64,000 bases of DNA from Actinorhabdospora filicis (GCF_030269765.1 NZ_BSTX01000002.1:372001-436000), one strand, 5' to 3'; positions 1 to 9,057 are shown, counted from the stretch's first letter. A program made the numbers and translations. Notes: generated by a model from the sequence alone, not told the origin.

Positions 1-1
1 A

Positions 2-2209
2 CGCGCCGAGGCCATGGCCGTCTTCACCCGCCTGCGCCAGCGGCTGTCGGAGGAGCTGGGTGTCGAGCCGGGTGGGGAGGCGCAGCGCGCCTACCGGGAG
101 CTGCTGACGGCCGTGGAGCGGCAGGCGCCGCCGCGCGATGAGCTGCCCGCCGACCACGGCGACCTCGTCGGGCGCGAGCGGGAGCTGGCCGTGCTGGCCG
201 CGCCGGGGCGTCCCGATGTGGTGACGGTGCGGGCCGTGGACGGTGTGGCCGGTGTCGGTAAGACCGCCCTGGTGGTGCAGGCGGCGCGATCCCTGCGGGA
301 GGCGATCGGGCCCGACCACTGTCTGTTCGTCGACCTGCACGGCTATACCGAGGGACGCGATCCGGCCGATGCGAGGACGGTGCTGCGCAGGCTGCTGCGC
401 GCGATCGGCGCCGATGACGCCGGGATCCCCGATGACATCGACGAACTGGCCGCCACGTGGCGCAGTGCCGGTGGCGCGCGGCGCATCGTCCTCGTGCTGG
501 ACAACGCCGCCGACGCCGAGCAGGTGCGGCCACTGCTGCCCTCGGGGCCTGGTAGTCACGTGCTGGTCAGCGGCCGCGCTCGCCTGCTCGGCCTGGACGT
601 GCCGGTGCGGGTGAGCCTGGAGCCGCTCGCGCCAGGGGATGCCGCCGCGTTGCTCACCGCCGTGATCGGTGAGGCCCGCTCGGGGAGTGAGCCTGAGGCG
701 GTGGCCCGCCTGGCGGCGCTGTGCGACCATCTGCCGCTGGCGGTGCGGCTGGCCGCCGCCCGGCTCCAGAGTCGTCCGATGTGGACGGTGGCGGAGTTCG
801 TTGAGCGGCTCGCCGACGACCGCTCCCGGCTGGGTGAGCTGCGTGCCGGGAACCGCAGCGTGGCCGCCGCCCTCGGCCTGTCCTACCGGCAGCTGCCGGT
901 AGAGGAGCGGACCGCGTTCGGGGCCTTCGGCTGGTTCCCGGCCGCCGAACTCGATGTGTTAGTCGCCGCGGCCCTGCTCGGGCGCCCGGCACGGGAGACC
1001 GAGCGCGTGCTGGAGAACCTCGTCGACGCCAACCTGCTGCGGCAGCCGGCCAGTGGGCGCTACCGCATGCACGACCTCGTCGCCGCCTACGCCGGGCGGC
1101 TTCCCGAGCCCGCCGGCGTCGAGGCCGCGCGGGCCCGGGCGCTGTCGCTGTACCTGTCCGCCGCCCGCCGTGCCAGCGACGAGGGACCGGCGGCCTTCCC
1201 GACCGGACCCGAGGGGCTCCCGGACGCCTTCGCCGACATCGACGCCGCCGACGCGTGGCTGTCCACCATGTCCGGTGTCATCGTCGAGGCCATCGCTCAT
1301 CCGGCGCTGGCCGCCCATCCCGACCACGTCTGCTGGATCGCCGAGGCCCTCCTCGACCACTTCACCAGGAGCGGCGCGTTCCACGAGGCCCGGACCGTGC
1401 TGTCGACCGCGCTGGCCGTCGTCGGCCGCGCCACCGACGCGCGGATGGTCCCGGCGCTGCCGATTCGCATGGGCATCGCGCTGGGCATGCAGGGCCGCTA
1501 CGGCGAGTCCGAAGACTGGCTGCGCCGCGGCCTGGTCCTCGCGAGGAGTACGGGTGAGCCGCGCGAGCAGGCCCGCGCGTTGGGTGCGCTCGGCACCGTC
1601 ACCCGCTCGCTGGGGCGCGATGAGGAGGCCGTCACCCACCTCACCGAGGTCCTCGACCTGGCCGGGCGCCTCGACGACGACTGGCTGCGCGGCATGGCCC
1701 TGTGCAACCTCGGCGCCGTCCATCAAGGGCGCGGCGCCACGCAGGCGGCCCTCGATTGCTTCAACGACGCCGTCGCCCTCGCCGAGCGCGTCGGCGCGCC
1801 CCGCGTCATCGGCAAGTCCCTCTGCTACACCGCCGGACTGCACCTCGAACTCGGCCACCACGCCGAGGCCGCCGCGCAGTCGCGCCGGGCGGCCGGGCTG
1901 GCCGAGCGCGCCGGGGACCAGGCGCTGCTCGCCTTCGCGCTGACCCGCCTGGGCTCGGCCGAGCAGGGCCTAGGCCGCCTCGATGAGGCGATCGACGCCC
2001 ACCGTCGGGCCCTGGGCCTGGTCACCGAACAGTCCAGTGTGGAGACCGAGATCGAGATCCGCGAGCGGCTCGGCGCGGCCCTGCACACCATGGGACGCAT
2101 TGATCAGGCGCGGGCGGAGTACGCGCGGATCCTCGACCTGACCGTCGACGGGTCCTTCCCCGAGCGCCGCGCGGCCGCCCGCGACGGTCTCGACCGGTGT
2201 GAGCCGTAG
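2..2209 (+). CDS. AfsR/SARP-like transcriptional regulator, BTAD-NB-ARC-TPR (5' end outside window)
   Basis: The frame is open to the window edge. The first residues (RAEAMAVFTRLRQRL, then EELGVEPGGE) are the typical end of a bacterial transcriptional activator domain, so the N-terminal DNA-binding and most BTAD helices lie upstream of the window. Counting from the Met codon at 14, a Walker A motif (GVAGVGKTAL) lies near residues 77-86, a Walker B-like LVLDNA near 160, a CDHLPLAV motif follows, and an MHDLVAAYA motif lies near 350, which together define an NB-ARC/STAND NTPase module. The last 300 residues are TPR-like helices (repeats such as ALGALGTV and ALCNLGAVH). Such proteins are switchable activators of secondary metabolism or development. 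The target is not visible here. The gene ends 74 bases before a kinase gene on the same strand. Confidence 0.9.
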   Translation, partial: RAEAMAVFTRLRQRLSEELGVEPGGEAQRAYRELLTAVERQAPPRDELPADHGDLVGRERELAVLAAPGRPDVVTVRAVDGVAGVGKTALVVQAARSLREAIGPDHCLFVDLHGYTEGRDPADARTVLRRLLRAIGADDAGIPDDIDELAATWRSAGGARRIVLVLDNAADAEQVRPLLPSGPGSHVLVSGRARLLGLDVPVRVSLEPLAPGDAAALLTAVIGEARSGSEPEAVARLAALCDHLPLAVRLAAARLQSRPMWTVAEFVERLADDRSRLGELRAGNRSVAAALGLSYRQLPVEERTAFGAFGWFPAAELDVLVAAALLGRPARETERVLENLVDANLLRQPASGRYRMHDLVAAYAGRLPEPAGVEAARARALSLYLSAARRASDEGPAAFPTGPEGLPDAFADIDAADAWLSTMSGVIVEAIAHPALAAHPDHVCWIAEALLDHFTRSGAFHEARTVLSTALAVVGRATDARMVPALPIRMGIALGMQGRYGESEDWLRRGLVLARSTGEPREQARALGALGTVTRSLGRDEEAVTHLTEVLDLAGRLDDDWLRGMALCNLGAVHQGRGATQAALDCFNDAVALAERVGAPRVIGKSLCYTAGLHLELGHHAEAAAQSRRAAGLAERAGDQALLAFALTRLGSAEQGLGRLDEAIDAHRRALGLVTEQSSVETEIEIRERLGAALHTMGRIDQARAEYARILDLTVDGSFPERRAAARDGLDRCEP

Positions 2210-2283
2210 CGTTCCATCGAAATTCCATCGCGGCCTTCTACCGTGGCGGCACCTGATCCGGCGCCACCACGAGGGGAGACGGG

Positions 2284-4272
2284 ATGGACCCTCTCGACGG
2301 CGAGACGCGCACCGCCGGGAAGCACCGCCTGCTCGCCCGCGTCGCCGAGGGCGGCATGGGACGCGTCTACCTGGCGACCGGACCGTCCGGGCTCGTCGCG
2401 GTCAAGCTGGTGCACCCGCACCTGCTGCGCGCCGAGGGATTCCGTGAGCGCTTCGGCAAGGAGGTCGCCGCCGCCCGCGAGGTGTCGGGACCGCATGTGG
2501 CCGCCGTCATCGACGCCGACCCCGATGCCGCTGATCCCTGGCTGGCCACCGAGTTCGTCCTCGGCCCGCCCCTGCACGAGGTCATCGCCGCCGGGCCCCT
2601 CCCCGAGCACGCGGTCCTGCGCCTGGCCGCCGGGCTCGCCCGCGCGCTGCAGGCCGTCCACCGGGCCCGCCTGGTGCACCGCGACCTCAAACCGGCCAAC
2701 ATCATCCTGGCCGCCGACGGCCCCAAGGTCGTCGACTTCGGCATCGCGAAAGCCCTGGAGGACCACGGGACGGCGCTCACCCACTCCGGGATGCTCATCG
2801 GCGCGCCCGGCTACATGTCGCCCGAGCAGGCCGAGAGCGGTGACGTCGCGCCGTCGAGCGACGTGTTCTCGCTGGGCACCGTCCTGACCACGGCCTACAC
2901 CGGCGTGAACCCCTTCGAGGGGCGCGGCGTCCCGCAGACCCTCTACAACATCGTGCACACCACACCGGACCTGTCCGGGCTGCCGCCGCGCCTGCGCGCG
3001 ATCGCCGCCGCCTGCCTGGCGCACAACCCCAGGGCGCGCCCGACGCCCGGCGGGCTGCTGGCCACCATCGGGCATCACCCGGAGACGTCCTGGCCTCCGG
3101 CCGTCACCGCGATGACCGAGCGCCTGCGCGTCGAGATCGGCGGGTACCTCAAGGGCGACACGAGGGTCTGGCCCAGCGGGCCGACGGTCGTCCTGGGACC
3201 TCGGCGATCCACACCGCCGCCGAAGGTCACCCGGCCACCGAAGACCACTCCACCTTCGACGGTCACCCCACCGCTGAAGACCGTGCCGTCCTCTAGAGCC
3301 GTGCCCGCCGATCCGCCGCGCGCCACGGTCAACACCGGCATCCCTCCACTCTCGACGGTCACCACCACCGGTGGGACTCCCTGGTGGCAGCGGTACTTCG
3401 GTGCCCTGATCGCGGGGCTCGTCGTCCTCGCCGTGCTCATCGCCGGTGTCGTCCCCTCCCTCGCCGACGGCAGCGGCGGCGACGACGACCACACCGCAGA
3501 CCCGACCCGCACCCCGACCGAGCAGGTCGCGCCCCCCGAGCACACCTACACCCAGGACCCGCCCAGGACCACCACCCGCCCGACCCCCACCAGAAACGAC
3601 ATCGAGGAGGCCGAAACCGGCGACTGCTTCGACAACGACGGCACCGAGGACGCCTTCAAGCTCGTCCGCACCACCTGCGGCAACGGCACCTTCAAGGTCG
3701 CCGACGTCCTCCACGGCACCACCGACCCCGACGGCTGCGCCACACCCGCCTGGCGCCTCACCTACCGCGCCTACGACCTCGTCCTCTGCCTGCGCTACCA
3801 GCACACCTACGGCGGAACCGCCTACAACACCGACCCCGGCGGCTGCGTCTACGGCGACGCCGAGGCCGGATCCACCTGGTCGGCCTACGACTGCGACATC
3901 GGCACCCTCTCCGTCCTGGAACGCCTCACCGGCCCCAGCACCCACGACGACTGCACCAGATACCCCGCCCTGCTGGACGAGTCGATGTACTTCCGCGTCA
4001 CCGGCGCCGACTACCTCAACGTGCGCCTCTGCCTGTCGATGAAGTCACCCGGCGAGCTCCTCCACGTCCGCCGGAACAACTGCCTCTACGTCACCGGCTC
4101 GGGCACCGCCGTCGAGGGCGAGCTCGCCGACTGCGACCACGGCAACGCCTACGTCACCGGCCGCACCGGCCGTTACAACGACACCGCCTTCTGCGACGGC
4201 CACGGCTGGTTCACCTGGCGGCACGGCAGGCGCGGCGAGTACTCCTACACCGTCTGCTGGCGCTGGAGGTGA
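2284..4272 (+). CDS. Membrane-anchored PknB-type serine/threonine protein kinase
   Basis: A 662-aa protein with a complete Hanks-type kinase domain at residues 15-270. It has a glycine-rich loop VAEGGMGRVYL, the ATP lysine in VAVK (about Lys41), the catalytic HRDLKPAN (Asp134), DFGIAK (Asp151) and GAPGYMSPEQ in the activation segment. A Pro/Thr-rich juxtamembrane stretch (290-365) leads to one transmembrane helix (about 370-390, ALIAGLVVLAVLIAGVV). The extracellular region of about 270 residues contains many cysteines and resembles no sensor domain I recognise (it is not PASTA). The start ATG follows a GAGGGGAG ribosome site. It lies 74 bases downstream of the NB-ARC regulator and may be cotranscribed with it. 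Codon use becomes more C-ending in the extracellular part. Confidence 0.93.
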   Translation: MDPLDGETRTAGKHRLLARVAEGGMGRVYLATGPSGLVAVKLVHPHLLRAEGFRERFGKEVAAAREVSGPHVAAVIDADPDAADPWLATEFVLGPPLHEVIAAGPLPEHAVLRLAAGLARALQAVHRARLVHRDLKPANIILAADGPKVVDFGIAKALEDHGTALTHSGMLIGAPGYMSPEQAESGDVAPSSDVFSLGTVLTTAYTGVNPFEGRGVPQTLYNIVHTTPDLSGLPPRLRAIAAACLAHNPRARPTPGGLLATIGHHPETSWPPAVTAMTERLRVEIGGYLKGDTRVWPSGPTVVLGPRRSTPPPKVTRPPKTTPPSTVTPPLKTVPSSRAVPADPPRATVNTGIPPLSTVTTTGGTPWWQRYFGALIAGLVVLAVLIAGVVPSLADGSGGDDDHTADPTRTPTEQVAPPEHTYTQDPPRTTTRPTPTRNDIEEAETGDCFDNDGTEDAFKLVRTTCGNGTFKVADVLHGTTDPDGCATPAWRLTYRAYDLVLCLRYQHTYGGTAYNTDPGGCVYGDAEAGSTWSAYDCDIGTLSVLERLTGPSTHDDCTRYPALLDESMYFRVTGADYLNVRLCLSMKSPGELLHVRRNNCLYVTGSGTAVEGELADCDHGNAYVTGRTGRYNDTAFCDGHGWFTWRHGRRGEYSYTVCWRWR

Positions 4273-4360
4273 GCCCGCGGCCGCCCCCACGAGATGGCCG
4301 GATCCGGTTAGGGTGAGCCGGTCCGGGGTCCATTGAGGGCTCTCACGGGGAAGGACCGGG

Positions 4361-5854
4361 ATGGCCGGTACCACTGCACCACCCGCACCGCTCGCCGCCT
4401 TCCCCGCCGGACCGGTCGCGGCCGTGTCCGCCGTGCTCGCCACCGTCCTCACCGCTTTATCGGGCCGCTACGGCTTCCACCGCGACGAGCTGTACTTCCT
4501 GGCCGCCGGGAAGCACCCCGACTGGGGCTACATCGACCAGCCGCCGCTGACCCCGCTGCTGGCCCGCGCCTCGGTCTTCGTGTTCGGCGAGACCCCGATG
4601 GGGCTGCGCGTGGTGTCCACTGTGGCCTGTGTGCTCACGGTCGTGGTGGTCGCGCTCATCGCCCGCGAGTTCGGTGCCGCCAAGGGAGCCCAGGTCCTGG
4701 CCGCGATCGCCGCGGGCCTGTCGGGGTTCGTCCTGGCCGTCGGGCACATGGTCGGCACCAGCACCTTCGACCTGCTGCTGTGGCTGTCGCTGATCTGGGT
4801 CGTGCTGCGGGTCCTGCGCACCGGCGACTCGCGCCGGCTGCTGCCCGCCGGCGTCCTCATCGGCATCGGCGTCCAGAACAAGTACCTCATCGGCCTGCTC
4901 GTGGTGGTGCTGCTGGCCGCGGTCCTGGCCGTCGGCCCGCGCGCCCGCCTGCGCACCTGGTGGCTGCTGGCCGCAGCGGCGGTGGCCCTGGTGATCGCCG
5001 CCCCGAACCTGTTGTGGCAGGCCGCGCACGGCTGGCCGCAGCTGGCGGTGGCGGGCGGCATCAGCGCCGACGACGGCGTCGAGAACCGCGTCATGTTCAT
5101 CCCCCTCCAGCTGATGTACCTGTCACCGCTTCTGGTGCCGGTGTGGATCGTCGGCGGCCTGCGCCTCTGGCGCGACCCGGCCCTGCGCTGGGGACGGTCG
5201 GTGGCGCTGGCCTACCCGGTGATGTGCCTGGCGGTGCTGATCGGCGGCGGCAAGAGCTACTACGTCCTGCCGATCCTGCTGGCCCTGACCGCCGCTGGAG
5301 CCACCCCGACGCTGGCGTGGCTGCGCCGCCGTCCCCGCTGGGTTCCGGTGCTCGCGACGGTGCTCGTCGCGGCGTCCTCGGCACTGACCACCCTGCCCGT
5401 CCTGCCGCCCACGGCCCTCAACGCCGTCAACGGCGTCAACCCCGAGCTCGGCGAACAGGTCGGCTGGCCGCAACTGGCCTCGGCCGCAGCGCAGGGCTGG
5501 GAGAAGATCCCACCCGCGCAGCGCCCGACGGCGGTGATCTTCACCCAGAACTACGGCCAGGCTGGTGCCATCGACCAGTACGGCCCCGACCACGGCCTGC
5601 CCGGCGCGTACTCAGGCCACATGAGCTACGCCGACTGGGGACCGCCGCCGGACACCGCGACCGGCCCGGTCCTGCTCGTCCGGCAACGCGACTCGCGCCC
5701 CACCACCGGGTACTTCACCGACTGCCGCGTCGTGGCGACCGTGGAGAACGGGCAGGACGTGGACAACGAGGAACAGCACGCCACGATCGAGCTGTGCTCG
5801 GGGCCGGTGGAGCCGTGGTCGACGCTGTGGCCGAGGTTGCGGCGGTTGTACTGA
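4361..5854 (+). CDS. GT39/ArnT-like integral membrane glycosyltransferase
   Basis: A 497-aa protein with 10 or more hydrophobic segments. The first loop contains the acidic pair in GFHRDELYFL (about Asp42-Glu43), followed by HPDWGYIDQPPLTP, a hallmark of the PMT_2/dolichyl-phosphate-mannose-protein mannosyltransferase-like family in actinobacteria. These enzymes move a sugar from a polyprenyl-phosphate donor to a protein or lipid on the outer face of the membrane. Acceptor and donor cannot be told from sequence. The soluble C-terminal third (from about residue 355) matches the extracytoplasmic domain of the family. A TAGGGT -10-like hexamer at 4309-4314 fits a promoter, and an AAGGACCGGG ribosome site precedes the ATG. 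It appears monocistronic and ends before a strong hairpin. Confidence 0.88.
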   Translation: MAGTTAPPAPLAAFPAGPVAAVSAVLATVLTALSGRYGFHRDELYFLAAGKHPDWGYIDQPPLTPLLARASVFVFGETPMGLRVVSTVACVLTVVVVALIAREFGAAKGAQVLAAIAAGLSGFVLAVGHMVGTSTFDLLLWLSLIWVVLRVLRTGDSRRLLPAGVLIGIGVQNKYLIGLLVVVLLAAVLAVGPRARLRTWWLLAAAAVALVIAAPNLLWQAAHGWPQLAVAGGISADDGVENRVMFIPLQLMYLSPLLVPVWIVGGLRLWRDPALRWGRSVALAYPVMCLAVLIGGGKSYYVLPILLALTAAGATPTLAWLRRRPRWVPVLATVLVAASSALTTLPVLPPTALNAVNGVNPELGEQVGWPQLASAAAQGWEKIPPAQRPTAVIFTQNYGQAGAIDQYGPDHGLPGAYSGHMSYADWGPPPDTATGPVLLVRQRDSRPTTGYFTDCRVVATVENGQDVDNEEQHATIELCSGPVEPWSTLWPRLRRLY

Positions 5855-5930
5855 CGGCGCTGGGTGTGAGAACGCGGCGATGGTCGGGCCGACGGTCCAG
5901 CGATACCTGACCGCGCCCCTGCCGACGGAC

Positions 5931-5958
5931 GCGCCCTCCGCGTGAACGCGGAGGGCGC
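5931..5958. terminator. Perfect 13-bp hairpin between convergent genes
   Basis: Arms GCGCCCTCCGCGT (5931-5943) and ACGCGGAGGGCGC (5946-5958) are fully complementary around a two-base centre. There is no T tract on either side, as is common for actinobacterial bidirectional terminators. It sits between the plus-strand glycosyltransferase (ends 5854) and the minus-strand cysteine-rich peptide gene (ends 6013). Confidence 0.7.
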
Positions 5959-6012
5959 CGGGCGAGACGTACCGGGTTTCACATGCCTCGCCCTCTACCG
6001 GAACGGCACTCG

Positions 6013-6174
6013 CTAGCAGCCGTTGTAGTAGCAGGTGGTGTCGCCGTTGGGACGTTCACAGCACCAGCGGCACTTCTCGGAGTTGCAGTAGCAAGAGCAG
6101 TTGTCGGCCCTGGCGGTGGCGAGTGGGACGACCCGACCGAGTAGACGGTCGGCCAAAGCGTTGACGATCCTCAC
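6013..6174 (-). CDS. 53-aa cysteine-rich peptide, candidate RiPP-type precursor
   Basis: I chose the GTG at 6174 because a GGAGG ribosome site lies five bases upstream (6180-6184 on the plus strand). A longer in-frame GTG at 6243 has no such site. The product has two parts: an amphipathic leader-like MRIVNALADRLLGRVVPLATARA, then a 30-residue C-terminal part holding eight cysteines (DNCSCYCNSEKC..WCC..TTC..NGC) and ending in Cys. A short leader plus Cys/Ser/Thr-rich core is the layout of a post-translationally modified or disulfide-rich peptide precursor. No maturase (LanM, YcaO, radical SAM) is adjacent, so modification is only inferred. It lies 116 bases downstream of a LuxR-type gene on the same strand, and its 5' region contains a GTGAC palindrome. 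The family is not one I can name. Confidence 0.72.
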   Translation of the reverse strand: MRIVNALADRLLGRVVPLATARADNCSCYCNSEKCRWCCERPNGDTTCYYNGC

Positions 6175-6227
6175 GAGATCCTCCAATGAGTTGGTCCCTT
6201 GTGGACGACCCCAGAGTACGAGCCGAC

Positions 6228-6243
6228 GTGACCGACTTGTCAC
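6228..6243. promoter_or_regulatory. Palindrome GTGAC-N6-GTCAC upstream of the Cys-rich peptide gene
   Basis: A perfect inverted repeat GTGAC CGACTT GTCAC lies about 55-70 bases upstream of the chosen start of the peptide gene. This is a plausible operator position. Whether the neighbouring LuxR-type protein binds it is unknown. Confidence 0.4.
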
Positions 6244-6290
6244 ATTCCATCCTCAAATAGTGAACAGAACGACCGCCCCGCCCATCCCGG

Positions 6291-6677
6291 TCAGGTCAGC
6301 AGGCCCGCCCGGAAGGCCGTCGCGACCGCGTGTGCGCGGTCGCTGGCGCCGAGTTTGCGGTAGAGGCGTCGGGTGTGGGTTTTGACGGTGTCCTCGGAGA
6401 TGAACAGGCGTGCGGCGATCTGGGCGTTGCTGTGGCCTTGGCTCAACCCGGCCAGGACCTCCAGTTCCCGCTCCGACAGGCCCGAGTCACCCGCGCTCAC
6501 CGACACCTTCGCGGTCGTGGGGCGGACGTCGAGGCTCTTCAGGACCATGAGGAACGCGTCGAGGTATCCGGTGGCGGCTTGCATCCGGTGCCGGGAGACG
6601 GCGTGGAGGAGTGCGGTGGCCAGGCTTCCCGCGTGCCGTAGTGCCTCTCGGGTGGTGGCCTGGTTCTCGGTGGTCAT
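6291..6677 (-). CDS. LuxR-type HTH transcriptional regulator (short form)
   Basis: A 128-aa protein. Residues 68-125 form a clear GerE/LuxR helix-turn-helix: GLSERELEVLAGLSQGHSNAQIAARLFISEDTVKTHT (given here as LSERELEVL, then NAQIAARL, then SEDTVKTH) and RRLYRKLGA. The N-terminal 65 residues are helical and contain neither a receiver nor an autoinducer domain, so this is a small stand-alone regulator. Its ATG overlaps the stop of the upstream membrane-protein gene (ATGA, 6674-6677), so the two are translationally coupled. The Cys-rich peptide gene follows downstream on the same strand, which makes it a reasonable candidate target. Confidence 0.85.
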   Translation of the reverse strand: MTTENQATTREALRHAGSLATALLHAVSRHRMQAATGYLDAFLMVLKSLDVRPTTAKVSVSAGDSGLSERELEVLAGLSQGHSNAQIAARLFISEDTVKTHTRRLYRKLGASDRAHAVATAFRAGLLT

Positions 6678-6973
6678 GACAGTGGCCCGAAGACGTCGTA
6701 GGGGAGGTCTTCGAGTCGGTGGCGGCCGTGGTGAAGGTCGAGTCGCTCGGCCAGCAGGCAGGTCCAGCAGGAGCAGAACTGCGCGACGGTGAGGTCGCGG
6801 GAGTGGATGGCGGACACGGCCACAGCACCCAGGCCGATCAGGGTGAGCACGGCCAGGCCAGCCAGGGCGGAGACGGCTAGCATCGGAAGAGACACGAAAG
6901 GACCCACTTTCTTGTCTGCAGCCGTCCCGGGTTTGTCAGGACCTATCGGGGCGGCTGCGTTGCGGGGGTCCAT
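6674..6973 (-). CDS. Small membrane protein with a Cys cluster, coupled to the LuxR gene
   Basis: The product from the ATG at 6973 is 99 aa. It has a polar N-terminus, one long hydrophobic helix (about residues 30-55, PMLAVSALAGLAVLTLIGLGAV) and a C-terminal tail with a compact FCSCWTC motif. The stop overlaps the start of the LuxR-type gene by four bases. An in-frame start 36 bases further upstream is possible, but neither start has a strong ribosome site. I do not recognise the family. The cysteine trio could bind a metal or take part in redox signalling. The coupling to a regulator suggests a sensor or anti-regulator role, which is inference only. Confidence 0.6.
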   Translation of the reverse strand: MDPRNAAAPIGPDKPGTAADKKVGPFVSLPMLAVSALAGLAVLTLIGLGAVAVSAIHSRDLTVAQFCSCWTCLLAERLDLHHGRHRLEDLPYDVFGPLS

Positions 6974-7106
6974 GGACGCTCGACTTCGACGGAGCGTCAA
7001 GTCGCACACGCCGACATGGCACGACGGATTCCCTTCTCCGCCATCACCGCGCTCCGGCCCGCCGAGGCGTCACGCGCACCCAGCCCATCACCGACGACTC
7101 GCGACG

Positions 7107-7754
7107 TCAGACGCGACCGGTCTCGTGGGCCCACATGGCGATCTCGACGCGGTTGCGGGCACCGAGCTTTCGCATAAGGCTGGCGACGTGGGCCTTGACG
7201 GTGCTCGGGGTGATGTAGAGCTCGCCGGCGATCTCGTTGTTGGTGCGGCCCTGGGCCACCGGCACGAGGACTTCCTCCTCGCGGGCGGTGAGCCGCTCTA
7301 TCGGCTGCCTCGGTGGTGCGGTCTGCGTGTTGGCGAAGGCAGCGAGCAGACGGACGGTGACGCTGGGGGCGATCAGGGCGTTTCCGTCGTCGGCGGCGTG
7401 GATGGCCTGGGTCAGCAGGGCCGGTCCGGCGTCCTTGAGCAGGAACCCGCGGGCGCCTGCTTTGAGCGCCCCGTGGACGTACTCGTCCAGGTCGAAGGTC
7501 GTGATGACCACGATCGGCAGGGGATCGGCGACGTCGGGACCGGCGAGGCGCCGGGTGGCCTCGATGCCGTCCATCAGCGGCATGCGGACGTCGAAGAGGC
7601 CGACGTCGGGGCGCAGCTGGAGCGCCAGGCGGACCGCCTCGCGCCCGTCGGCGGCCGCGCCGACCACCTCGATGCCGGGCTGGGCGTCGAGCAGCATCGT
7701 CAGCCCGGTGCGCACGATGGGCTGATCGTCGGCGATGAGGACCCTGATGCTCAT
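7107..7754 (-). CDS. NarL/FixJ-family response regulator
   Basis: A 215-aa protein with an N-terminal receiver domain (acidic pair in LIADDQP at residues 9-10, phospho-acceptor Asp near residue 55 in LFDVRMP, conserved Lys in LLKDAGP) and a C-terminal LuxR-type HTH (LTAREEEVL, then NNEIAGELYITPSTVKAHV). The start ATG overlaps the stop of the upstream histidine kinase gene by four bases (7751-7754), so they form a cognate pair. In this family the phosphorylated regulator dimerises and binds promoters. Targets are not visible, although the divergent DUF6326-like membrane gene is a neighbour. Confidence 0.95.
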   Translation of the reverse strand: MSIRVLIADDQPIVRTGLTMLLDAQPGIEVVGAAADGREAVRLALQLRPDVGLFDVRMPLMDGIEATRRLAGPDVADPLPIVVITTFDLDEYVHGALKAGARGFLLKDAGPALLTQAIHAADDGNALIAPSVTVRLLAAFANTQTAPPRQPIERLTAREEEVLVPVAQGRTNNEIAGELYITPSTVKAHVASLMRKLGARNRVEIAMWAHETGRV

Positions 7755-8896
7755 CGCGGCGTCCCGGTGCGGGGGAGGACCGCCTCCACCCGCCAGCCGC
7801 GCTCGGCGGCGGGGCCCGCGTGGAAGGTGCCACCGAGCAGCGAGGCGCGTTCCCGCATGCCCACCAGGCCGTAGCCGGCCGGGGCGCGGCCGCCGGTGGC
7901 GGAGCCGTCGTCGTCGATGGTCAGCCGGACCCGGTCGGCGTCGCCGGTGACGGCGACGGTGACCTGGGTGGCGTGGCGGGCGTGGCGCCGGGCGTTGGTG
8001 ACCGACTCCTGGGCGAGGCGGTAGATCGCGGCCCCGACCGCCGGGCTGAGATCGTCGAGCTCGCCGGACAGCGTCACCCCAACGCGGGGACGCGTCCGGC
8101 CGTCGGTGGCCAGCCGTTCGACCTCGGCCACGCCGGGCTGCGGCGCCAGCCCGGTGTTCTGGGGCGCGCGGAGGACGCCGACGATGGCGCGCAGCTCGGT
8201 GAGGGTGCGGCTCGCCGCGTCCTCGATGATGGCCAGGGCCTCGACGACACGCTCGGGGTGGGAGGCGGCGATGGCACGTCCCGCCTGGGCCTGGATGGCG
8301 ATGCCCGAGACGTGGTGGGCGACGATGTCGTGGAGTTCACGGGCGAGCAGCTCGCGCTCGCGGGCCCTGGCCTGGTCGATGTCGCGGACGCGGACCTTCG
8401 CGCGATAGCGGATCGCGGCGCCGAGCGTGGCGGCGAACAGGAAGAACGCGTAGCCGGCGACGGTCTCGGCCGCGCTGCTCCGTTCGGCGGTGCAGATGAC
8501 GGCCAGCCAGACCAGGATGACGCCGAGGCCTCCTGCGGCCTCCCTGCCCGAGCCCCACCGGAACAGGGCGTAGGCGATGACCAGGGTGGCCGAGACGCTC
8601 GTGGGCAGGGTGCCGTGCGATCCGGTGAGAACCCGGATCGTGTCCACCACCGTCACCGTGCCGAAGGCCGCCATGGTCGCCAGGAGCGGGTGCGTCCGTC
8701 GCCACAGAAGGGCGGCGATGACCGCGAGCGCGGCGATGAGCGTCAGCGGCAGCGGCGCCATGTCCTCGCGGAACACCGTCTCCAGCACGGTTCCGCAGAT
8801 GAGAACCGCGACCAGGGCCCAGTCGCGCAGGCTCCGGCCCGGGGCATTCGCCGGCCGGGGTTCGGCCCATAGCGAGCGGAGTGCGTTGGTGGCCAT
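7751..8896 (-). CDS. HisKA_3-type sensor histidine kinase
   Basis: A 381-aa protein. Five or six hydrophobic segments lie in residues 25-165 with little extracellular sequence, as in DesK/NarL-partner kinases that sense within the membrane. The dimerisation and phosphoacceptor motif ELLARELHDIVAHHVS places the phosphorylated His near residue 189. The HATPase_c domain follows (AQESVTNARRHA as N box, DDDGS, then GYGLVGMRERA as G box). It is the first gene of a two-gene operon with the response regulator downstream (ATGA overlap). The ligand is unknown. Confidence 0.95.
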   Translation of the reverse strand: MATNALRSLWAEPRPANAPGRSLRDWALVAVLICGTVLETVFREDMAPLPLTLIAALAVIAALLWRRTHPLLATMAAFGTVTVVDTIRVLTGSHGTLPTSVSATLVIAYALFRWGSGREAAGGLGVILVWLAVICTAERSSAAETVAGYAFFLFAATLGAAIRYRAKVRVRDIDQARARERELLARELHDIVAHHVSGIAIQAQAGRAIAASHPERVVEALAIIEDAASRTLTELRAIVGVLRAPQNTGLAPQPGVAEVERLATDGRTRPRVGVTLSGELDDLSPAVGAAIYRLAQESVTNARRHARHATQVTVAVTGDADRVRLTIDDDGSATGGRAPAGYGLVGMRERASLLGGTFHAGPAAERGWRVEAVLPRTGTPR

Positions 8897-9057
8897 TTGA
8901 TCAGCCTAGGCAGCCCGCGTGCCCGGCGTATTCGCCGAAAGTACAAGAGTTCGGCTGTGCCATCGGCCAGGCCGGATCAGGTTCTGCGGGCCAATGTGCC
9001 CGCCGCCGGAATCCGTGATGGTGGAGGCAGCCACGAATCAAGCCAAGGAGCACTGTG

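Noticed and set aside
2104..3945. Long minus-strand open frame opposite the membrane kinase
   Set aside because: The kinase on the plus strand has complete motifs. The opposite frame is glycine/alanine/valine-rich nonsense produced by high GC.
6056..6256. Alternative frame over the cysteine-rich peptide starting at 6256
   Set aside because: It has a serine/arginine-rich composition without a ribosome site. The 6174 start has GGAGG and yields a coherent leader plus core.
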